A stretch of DNA of 57,314 bases from an uncultured Granulosicoccaceae bacterium (GTDB lineage Bacteria; Pseudomonadota; Gammaproteobacteria; Granulosicoccales; Granulosicoccaceae): assembly GCA_938007995.1 (NCBI GenBank), contig CALLLW010000062.1, positions 1 to 57,314 of the forward strand, read 5' to 3'. The translations under genes were made by a program, and so were the position numbers. The notes under the pieces are model-generated. The model ran no database searches. It saw only the letters and a program-made list of their open reading frames with translations, and was not told the origin of the DNA. The number at the start of each line of letters is the position of its first letter. The stretch's first letter is position 1. Below, in pieces: positions 51,225 through 57,314 of the stretch.

Positions 51225-54200
51225 GCCAATTCCTCGTGTATTTCTTTTAAGCTGAATATATTCTCCACCGCATCTTCCTTGAGTGCCGCAGCAATTGCAG
51301 CGCCGGCAGCGACGGTGGTGGCATAGGCAACTTTATGATTCAGCGCTTCGCGCCTGATTAAAAAGGAGTCAGCCATCGCCATGCGACCTTCGACAGTGTT
51401 GATGATCAACGATATCTCGTTGTTCTTTATCATATCAACAATATGCGGACGTCCCTGCTTTACCTTGTTGACAATTTTACAAGGAATGCCGGCTTCATCA
51501 ATCACACGCTGCGTACCGATGGTTGCCACCAGGGTAAAGCCAGCTTGATGAACCTGCCTGGCAAGCTCGATGGCGCGCGGTTTGTCGGCATCTCGAACAC
51601 TGAAAAACGCACAACCACTTTGCGGTAGTTGCATGCCTGCAGCAAGCGAGCTTTTGGCAAACGCCTCGGCAAAGCTGTTGCCGCTGCCCATGACCTCACC
51701 GGTTGATTTCATTTCCGGCCCGAGTAAAGGATCGACACCCGGAAACTTCACAAACGGAAATACAGATTCCTTAACCGCGTAATACTTCGGCCTGACGGTT
51801 TGCGTACGCCCCTGCTCTGCCAGACTGCTTCCGGCCATACAGCGTGCCGCTATACGTGCCAGCGGGACCCCTGTTGCCTTAGAGACAAACGGCACGGTAC
51901 GCGAGGCACGTGGATTAACTTCGATGATGTAGATATCGTTGCCCTGAATTGCAAACTGCGCATTGCATAAGCCAACAACGCCTAGCTCAAGCACCAGGCG
52001 CTTCATTTGCGACTCAAGCTCCGCCTGTATCTCGGGTGACAAACTATACGGTGGCAACGCACAACCGGAGTCACCGGAATGCACACCCGCCTGCTCGATA
52101 TGCTCCATGATGCCACCGATCATGACTTCCTTACCGTCACTGATCGCGTCAATGTCTACTTCGGTCGCATCATCAAGAAAACGATCCAGCAGCAACGGCG
52201 CATCTTTTGATACCGGTATGTTCTGCCCCATATAGCGCTGCAGTTCTTCCTGCGAAAAAACAATCTCCATTGCCCTGCCACCCAGTACATAAGACGGCCT
52301 GACAACCAGCGGAAAACCGATTTGCTCTGCGGCCGCAGTGGCTTCTTCAAGATTGATTGCGGTTTGATTAGGCGGTTGCTTCACGCCCACTTTATCAACC
52401 AGCTGTTTAAAGTGCTCTCTGTCTTCAGCCAGATCAATTGCTTCCGGCGATGTACCAATAATGGGTGCACCGTTGGCTTTCAAATCATTGGCAAGATTCA
52501 GCGGCGTCTGACCACCATAATGCACAATAACCCCTTTCGGGTTTTCCTTGTGCAATACCTCAAGCACGTCTTCAAGTGTTAACGGTTCAAAGTACAAACG
52601 GTCGGACATATCGTAATCGGTGGAGACAGTCTCGGGATTACAGTTGATCATGATGGTCTCATAGCCTGCATCACGTAGAGACAACGCCGCATGCACACAA
52701 CAATAATCGAACTCGATACCCTGACCGATACGATTCGGCCCACCACCAAGAATGACAATTTTTTCTTTGTCACCCGGTGCAGACTCGCATTCTTCATCAT
52801 AGGTTGAGTACATATAAGCGGTATTCGACTCAAACTCTGCCGCACAGGTATCCACCCGCTTGTATACAGGCCGGATATCATGCTGGTGTCGCAGTGACCG
52901 GACATCAGCCTCCGGCACATCAATCAATTGCGCCAGGCGCTTATCTGAAAAGCCTTTGCGCTTTAGCCTTCTTATTGTTGCAGCATCAAGTTGCGCCAGT
53001 GGCTTACCGCGTAACTGATTTTCTTCTTTGATCAGGTCTTCAATCTGTACCAGAAACCAGGGATCGATTTTGCAGAGCTGGTGCACTTTTTCAAGCGAAT
53101 AACCCTGCCGAAACGCATCTGCCACATACCAGAGCCGCTTGTCTCCCGGTTGGGTTAACTGCATTTCCAGCTCCGCTTTGACCTCATCTGCATCAGTAAC
53201 GGTTAATACCTCATCGAACCCGCAGACTCCGGTCTCAAGCCCGCGCAAGGCTTTTTGCAATGATTCCTGTTGATTGCGACCAATCGCCATAACCTCACCA
53301 ACGGATTTCATTTGTGTAGTCAGCAGCGGATCGGCGGTTGGAAATTTTTCAAACGTAAAACGTGGCACTTTAGTCACCACATAATCGATGGACGGCTCAA
53401 AAGATGCCGGTGTTGCACCACCGGTGATGTCATTGCTTAGCTCATCAAGTGTGTAACCCACCGCAAGCTTGGCAGCAACCCGGGCAATCGGAAAACCCGT
53501 TGCTTTAGAAGCCAGTGCTGATGACCGCGATACACGCGGATTCATTTCAATAACAATCAGCCTGCCGTCTTCGGGGTTCACTGCAAACTGCACATTCGAG
53601 CCACCGGTATCAACGCCGATTTTGCGCAGTACATCAATTGATGCATTACGCATGATCTGAAGCTCTTTATCGGTCAGTGTTTGCGCCGGTGCGACAGTAA
53701 TCGAATCGCCGGTGTGCACACCCATCGGATCAATGTTTTCTATCGAGCAGACAATAATGCAGTTGTCTGCAGAGTCACGCACCACTTCCATTTCATATTC
53801 TTTCCAACCAAGCAAAGATTCTTCTAACAATACTTCTGTGGTTGGCGAAAGTTTTAAACCTTCAGCAGTGATGTCTTCAAACTCTTCTAAATTATAAGCA
53901 ATACCTCCACCCGTGCCTCCTAAAGTAAAGGAAGGTCTAATGATAACTGGGTAACCAATATTCTTTTGTGCTATTCGTGCCTCATCCATGTCATGAACAA
54001 TAAAAGATCTGGCACATTCAAGATCAATTTCTTCCATTGCCACCCGAAACTGTTCACGATCTTCCGCCATGTCAATGGCTTGTCTCGAAGCTCCGATCAT
54101 TTCAACGCCATACTGTTCCAATACACCTTGACTAACTAAATCCAATGAACAATTCAATGCCGTTTGGCCACCCATAGTAGGTAGTAAAGCATCGGGCTTT

Positions 54201-54442
54201 TCTAGTTCAATAATCTTAGCAACAGTTTGCCAATTAATCGGTTGAATATAAATACTGTCAGCCGTTTCTGGGTCGGTCATAATGGTAGCAGGATTGGAGT
54301 TAACCAAAATCACTCGATAACCCTCATCTTTCAATGCTTTACAAGCTTGGGTTCCTGAGTAATCAAATTCACATGCTTGGCCAATAACAATTGGTCCTGC
54401 GCCCAAAACCAATATACTTTTTAAATCAGTTCTCTTACCCAT
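51221..54442 (-). CDS. carB: Carbamoyl-phosphate synthase large chain
   Basis: CarB makes carbamoyl phosphate from bicarbonate, ammonia (from CarA) and two ATP, feeding pyrimidine and arginine synthesis. The 1073 residues are full length: two ATP-grasp halves and a C-terminal MGS-like allosteric domain ([18 protein letters not shown]). SD AAGGAG lies eight bases before the ATG, inside the 3' end of carA. The oddity is composition. The part left of about 53790 matches the main window (29 G+C in 60 at 53701-53760), while the first ~217 codons are AT-richer (23 of 60 at 53821-53880, 22 of 60 at 54181-54240). The reading frame is unbroken across the change. Confidence 0.97.
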   Translation of the reverse strand: MGKRTDLKSILVLGAGPIVIGQACEFDYSGTQACKALKDEGYRVILVNSNPATIMTDPETADSIYIQPINWQTVAKIIELEKPDALLPTMGGQTALNCSLDLVSQGVLEQYGVEMIGASRQAIDMAEDREQFRVAMEEIDLECARSFIVHDMDEARIAQKNIGYPVIIRPSFTLGGTGGGIAYNLEEFEDITAEGLKLSPTTEVLLEESLLGWKEYEMEVVRDSADNCIIVCSIENIDPMGVHTGDSITVAPAQTLTDKELQIMRNASIDVLRKIGVDTGGSNVQFAVNPEDGRLIVIEMNPRVSRSSALASKATGFPIARVAAKLAVGYTLDELSNDITGGATPASFEPSIDYVVTKVPRFTFEKFPTADPLLTTQMKSVGEVMAIGRNQQESLQKALRGLETGVCGFDEVLTVTDADEVKAELEMQLTQPGDKRLWYVADAFRQGYSLEKVHQLCKIDPWFLVQIEDLIKEENQLRGKPLAQLDAATIRRLKRKGFSDKRLAQLIDVPEADVRSLRHQHDIRPVYKRVDTCAAEFESNTAYMYSTYDEECESAPGDKEKIVILGGGPNRIGQGIEFDYCCVHAALSLRDAGYETIMINCNPETVSTDYDMSDRLYFEPLTLEDVLEVLHKENPKGVIVHYGGQTPLNLANDLKANGAPIIGTSPEAIDLAEDREHFKQLVDKVGVKQPPNQTAINLEEATAAAEQIGFPLVVRPSYVLGGRAMEIVFSQEELQRYMGQNIPVSKDAPLLLDRFLDDATEVDIDAISDGKEVMIGGIMEHIEQAGVHSGDSGCALPPYSLSPEIQAELESQMKRLVLELGVVGLCNAQFAIQGNDIYIIEVNPRASRTVPFVSKATGVPLARIAARCMAGSSLAEQGRTQTVRPKYYAVKESVFPFVKFPGVDPLLGPEMKSTGEVMGSGNSFAEAFAKSSLAAGMQLPQSGCAFFSVRDADKPRAIELARQVHQAGFTLVATIGTQRVIDEAGIPCKIVNKVKQGRPHIVDMIKNNEISLIINTVEGRMAMADSFLIRREALNHKVAYATTVAAGAAIAAALKEDAVENIFSLKEIHEELA

Positions 54443-55622
54443 GATTGTTCTCCTTTACCTTCGCTGTTTGCATAGCTAAGATGAATGGTGCAAATAACTT
54501 CTTAGCTTCATGTGGACCAGGACTGGCCTCCGGATGCCCCTGAAAACCATATGCAGATTGGTGTTTATGGCTGATACCTTGTAAGCTCCCATCAAATAAT
54601 GATCGATGTGTAACCTCAATATTGTCAGGCAAAACTGATTCAGAAACCGCAAAGTTATGATTTTGACTGGTAATTAAAACGGTTTTATCACTGCAATTTT
54701 CTACTGGATGATTGGCCCCGTGATGACCAAACTTCATTTTTATGGTTTGAGCCCCCATAGCCAATGCCATGATTTGGTGCCCCAAACAAATTCCAAACAG
54801 AGGCAGTTTTTCAGCTAAAAAATCCTGGCATGCAGCAATCGCATAATCACAAGCCGCAGGATCACCTGGCCCATTTGATAGAAACACACCATCAGGATTC
54901 ATAGCCAACACATCACTGGCTGATGTTTTGGCAGGAACTATGGTTAACTCACAACCCAAGTCCCGTAAAATCCTTAAAATATTATGCTTAACACCGAAAT
55001 CATAACAAACCACTTTCAACGTACCTTCTTTGGGCGACTTAAAATCATTCACTGATAAGTCAAACACACCTTCGTCCCATTTATACACTTCACTACAAGT
55101 CACTTCTTTGGCCAAGTCTTTGCCTTCTAACCCAGCAAAGTTTTTGGCATGCGATATCGCTGTTTGTTCATCCAAATCGGGACCGCTCATGATACATCCA
55201 TTCATTGAACCATTGAGTCTTAGCAGGTTAGTTAAAGCACGTGTATCAATATCACTGATGGCTACCACACCAAAATGTTTCAGGTACTCATCTAAGTTCA
55301 TTTCATTGCGCCAATTACTGGCTGTAATTGAATAATCTCGGACAATCAAACCTTTGGAATAAATTTGACTTGACTCGTTGTCAGCTTTATTGGTGCCCGT
55401 ATTACCAATATGTGGATAAGTTAAGGTCACCATTTGATCCGCATAAGATGGATCAGATAGTATTTCTTGGTAACCTGTCATGGCAGTATTGAAGACCACT
55501 TCTGCGGATGAGACCCCTGATTTACCCAACGCAACACCATGAAAAACACTGCCATCTTCTAAAGCCAAAATAGCAGGGAATTGATGATTGGAGGGAAATA
55601 ATATTTGATTTAATTTAGACAC
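54435..55622 (-). CDS. carA: Carbamoyl-phosphate synthase small chain
   Basis: CarA is the glutaminase subunit that supplies ammonia to CarB. The 395-residue protein has an N-terminal CPSase domain and a class I amidotransferase with Cys in [17 protein letters not shown] and His/Glu in [11 protein letters not shown]. The start is GTG at 55622. It overlaps carB by eight bases. It lies wholly in the AT-rich segment, and its upstream neighbour is a CARF nuclease instead of the usual dapB. Confidence 0.97.
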   Translation of the reverse strand: MSKLNQILFPSNHQFPAILALEDGSVFHGVALGKSGVSSAEVVFNTAMTGYQEILSDPSYADQMVTLTYPHIGNTGTNKADNESSQIYSKGLIVRDYSITASNWRNEMNLDEYLKHFGVVAISDIDTRALTNLLRLNGSMNGCIMSGPDLDEQTAISHAKNFAGLEGKDLAKEVTCSEVYKWDEGVFDLSVNDFKSPKEGTLKVVCYDFGVKHNILRILRDLGCELTIVPAKTSASDVLAMNPDGVFLSNGPGDPAACDYAIAACQDFLAEKLPLFGICLGHQIMALAMGAQTIKMKFGHHGANHPVENCSDKTVLITSQNHNFAVSESVLPDNIEVTHRSLFDGSLQGISHKHQSAYGFQGHPEASPGPHEAKKLFAPFILAMQTAKVKENNHG

Positions 55623-55665
55623 TTTTTTTCAACTCTAATTAACTTTGCGTAACATTTATAGGCGT

Positions 55666-55693
55666 AAAAAAAGTTGGCGCTAACCAACTTTTT
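55666..55693. terminator. Terminator-shaped hairpin in the carA leader (possible attenuator)
   Basis: A ten-pair stem (AAAAAGTTGG at 55668-55677 with 55684-55693) and a six-base loop are followed by T runs on both strands, the longer (seven Ts) on the minus strand. It lies between the divergent carA and CARF nuclease genes, about 44 bases before the carA start codon. It is upstream of both genes, so it cannot end either of them. If the carA promoter lies beyond it, it could control carA by premature termination. Confidence 0.8.
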
Positions 55694-55765
55694 ACCGTTA
55701 TCGAATTGAAACGGAATTTTAACTCAATAAGCTCAGAAACACCACAACACATCAAGCTTTTTTTA

Positions 55766-55771
55766 TATAAT
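55766..55771 (+). promoter_or_regulatory. Perfect -10 box seven bases before the CARF nuclease ATG
   Basis: TATAAT at 55766-55771 is exactly the consensus -10 hexamer. The ATG at 55778 sits where transcription would begin, and there is no ribosome-binding sequence before it. This suggests a leaderless transcript. No good -35 hexamer is visible 16-18 bases upstream. Confidence 0.5.
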
Positions 55772-55777
55772 ATTATC

Positions 55778-56923
55778 ATGCAAATACATATGACCATCTA
55801 CCATCCTAAACATGCCGGCATTTTAAGTGCGGCCGTCGAACTTAAAGCAGAACAAGTCATTCTATTACATCGCAAAGAAGATGACATCAGCGGGCTTAAA
55901 TCAGCCATTCAAGCTCGTGGAATAAAATGTTTAAGTGAACCAGTCACTTTTGATACACAAATTATCAGGGATCAATTTGCCAGAATCATTAATAAGAACC
56001 AAGACAACAACCTTATATTCAATGCATCGAGTGGTTACAATAAATTAATTTTAATCGCCCACGAACAATTTAACACCTTCAATTTACCTATTTTCTTGGT
56101 AGATAAGTTTACAGATGAACTGTATTGGTTAAAAACTTCGATGAACAACAAGGGAGTTGAACAACAAGCCATTCACATGGGTCACCACATTAAGCTTAAG
56201 GAATATTTAAAATCTTTCAACACTCAAATACTCAATCAGGGCCAAACCACGCCTGAACCTGAATCATCTCGTCATTTAACCAACTGGATTATCTCGCAAT
56301 TGGGAAAGGCCGATAAAGCCATTGCAAGCCTGAATTACATGGCAATGAGTGCTGATGCCAACCACCAATTTGAACTCAGTAAACACGACCTTAAAAACCA
56401 CCAGTTACAACAACTATTGGATAAATTTGAAGCTGCTGAAAAATTAACTGTCAGAGGAAGAAAGCTTAAGTTTAAAGATAAAGACAGTCGTTTTTATAGC
56501 AATGGAGGATGGCTAGAAAACCATGTGTTTGCGCTATTGTATGGCATGAGGAAAAACCGACCAGCTCTGGCAGATATTGCTAAAGGCATGACCATAGTCC
56601 GTAATCAAGGAACTGTAAAAAACGAATTGGATGTGGCGATGGTTTGCCATAACAGGCTTCACATCATTGAGTGTAAAACACGTCGTTTCAGCAATACCAA
56701 AGCAGATAAGTCAGCAGCAAATACAGCCATCTATCGCCTTGACACCATTAAATCTATAAGTGGTGGTCATTCTGGTCGAGCTATGCTGATAAGTTATCAG
56801 GCTTTGAATAAATACACTTTATCACGTGCCAAAGATTTAGGTATATTTTGTTGCTCCCATACACAACTCAAACAATTGGAACGTCATTTATACCAGTTCA
56901 TTGACCATCAAATTCCCAAATAG
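55778..56923 (+). CDS. CARF-domain PD-(D/E)XK nuclease, Card1/Can2 family (DUF1887)
   Basis: In this family an N-terminal CARF domain binds cyclic oligoadenylate made by type III CRISPR Cas10, and the C-terminal nuclease then cuts DNA and/or RNA. The 381-residue product matches the family in length and layout. The CARF region covers about residues 1-140, with a degenerate nucleotide loop NASSGYNK (from residue 82). A linker/winged-helix region follows, then GGWLE (Glu247), NELDVAM (Asp285) and IIECKT (Glu298, Lys300), giving a complete nuclease site. GGHSGRAMLIS near the end is also typical. I prefer ATG 55778 over TTG 55706, because homologues begin near MQIHMTIYHP. No cas gene or CRISPR array lies in the window. 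Composition is AT-rich (21 G+C of 60 at 56401-56460). Confidence 0.88.
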   Translation: MQIHMTIYHPKHAGILSAAVELKAEQVILLHRKEDDISGLKSAIQARGIKCLSEPVTFDTQIIRDQFARIINKNQDNNLIFNASSGYNKLILIAHEQFNTFNLPIFLVDKFTDELYWLKTSMNNKGVEQQAIHMGHHIKLKEYLKSFNTQILNQGQTTPEPESSRHLTNWIISQLGKADKAIASLNYMAMSADANHQFELSKHDLKNHQLQQLLDKFEAAEKLTVRGRKLKFKDKDSRFYSNGGWLENHVFALLYGMRKNRPALADIAKGMTIVRNQGTVKNELDVAMVCHNRLHIIECKTRRFSNTKADKSAANTAIYRLDTIKSISGGHSGRAMLISYQALNKYTLSRAKDLGIFCCSHTQLKQLERHLYQFIDHQIPK

Positions 56924-56986
56924 CAGATAGATTACTCTTCAAAGAGCACCCATCTTTAATTTAAATCATAACTTACCAATAAAAAA

Positions 56987-57314
56987 ATGAATTTCAGAAG
57001 CGACAACGAAGCCCCCATTAATTCTAAAATCTTACAAGCCATTGTAGACGCCAACCAAGGGTTTGAAGAATCCTATGGATACGACCAATACAGTGAACTT
57101 TTTACCGAACATTGCCAACAATTGTTCCAAAGCTGGTGTGAAGTTCTTCCATTAACCACTGGTACAGCGGCCAACTCTATTGCCATGACATTGGCCTGTC
57201 CACCGTATGGTTCTGTTCTTTGCCATGAACACTCACACATGAACGCGGATGAATGTGGCGCGCCTGAATTTTTTACCGCAGGTGCCAAGTTAATTCCCTT
57301 GCCTGGTAAGCATG
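56987..57314 (+). CDS. Low-specificity threonine aldolase / beta-eliminating lyase, 5' part
   Basis: The first 109 codons of a PLP-dependent fold-type I enzyme are present; the gene runs off the right edge. It begins MNFRSDNEAPINSKILQAIV, then TTGTAANSIAM and HEHSHMNADECGAPEFFTAG, which match the aldolase pattern around the cofactor. Such enzymes split threonine or allo-threonine to glycine and acetaldehyde. The PLP lysine would lie beyond the edge. An A-rich stretch rather than a Shine-Dalgarno sequence precedes the ATG. It is 63 bases after the CARF nuclease in the same direction, so the two may be co-transcribed. Confidence 0.87.
   Translation, partial: MNFRSDNEAPINSKILQAIVDANQGFEESYGYDQYSELFTEHCQQLFQSWCEVLPLTTGTAANSIAMTLACPPYGSVLCHEHSHMNADECGAPEFFTAGAKLIPLPGKH

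Noticed and set aside
55706..55777. TTG start adding 24 residues to the CARF nuclease
   Set aside because: No ribosome site, no counterpart in the family N-terminus, and the segment contains a consensus -10 box.

Overview
The window looks like chromosome from a gammaproteobacterium. The evidence is gene order. Reading the minus strand from the right, carA-carB-greA, rlmE, ftsH, glmM, tpiA, secG, tRNA-Leu(GAG), the 14-gene nuoA-N operon, initiator tRNA, rimP-nusA-infB-rbfA-truB-rpsO-pnp follow one another, with yhbY divergent from rlmE. This is the housekeeping cluster known from Pseudomonas, Legionella and E. coli relatives, with nuo inserted between the two tRNA genes and folP missing between ftsH and glmM. 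The ybbA-ybbP/tesA arrangement, qmcA-nfeD and a synthetase-only RelA also fit gammaproteobacteria. I cannot name the species. GTG and TTG starts are frequent.

Layout. 1-492: tandem array of a 108-109 bp unit built from two inverted REP-like sequences. 570-6000: a LysR regulator, a membrane GGDEF/EAL protein and a membrane protein with one c-type haem motif and a HAMP-like region but no output domain. 6.2-13.1 kb: nth, relA, ybbP, ybbA and tesA. 13.1-18 kb: a stand-alone ClpP, a cold-shock protein, an alpha/beta hydrolase, a HAD phosphatase and the SPFH/NfeD pair. 18.0-18.5 kb: two copies of a 161-165 bp element with inverted ends that share a 30-base sequence with the array at the left edge. 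18.5-20.2 kb: an HATPase/STAS pair and tadA. 20.2-29.3 kb: the transcription/translation operon from pnp back to the initiator tRNA. 29.4-44.0 kb: complex I. 44.0-51.2 kb: tRNA-Leu, secG, tpiA, glmM, ftsH, rlmE, yhbY and greA. 51.2-55.6 kb: carB and carA. 55.8-57.3 kb: a Card1/Can2-type CARF nuclease and the start of a threonine aldolase.

Two points deserve most attention. First, base composition drops inside carB near 53.79 kb and stays low to the right edge, so the first ~217 codons of carB, carA, the CARF nuclease and the aldolase do not match the rest. Either homologous recombination at a conserved gene or a chimeric assembly could explain this. Second, the low-GC segment carries an intact CARF-PD-(D/E)XK nuclease of the kind that acts with type III CRISPR systems. 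It lies beside carA, where dapB is usual, and no cas gene or CRISPR array is visible here.

How the genes work together: the right two thirds is growth machinery. It covers respiration (nuo), transcription elongation and ribosome maturation (nusA, greA, rimP, rbfA, truB, rlmE, yhbY), translation initiation (infB, initiator tRNA), RNA decay (pnp), envelope and protein quality control (secG, ftsH, glmM) and carbamoyl phosphate synthesis (carAB). The left third is signalling and stress functions (LysR, c-di-GMP, haem sensor, RelA, STAS/HATPase) with repeat-rich spacers.
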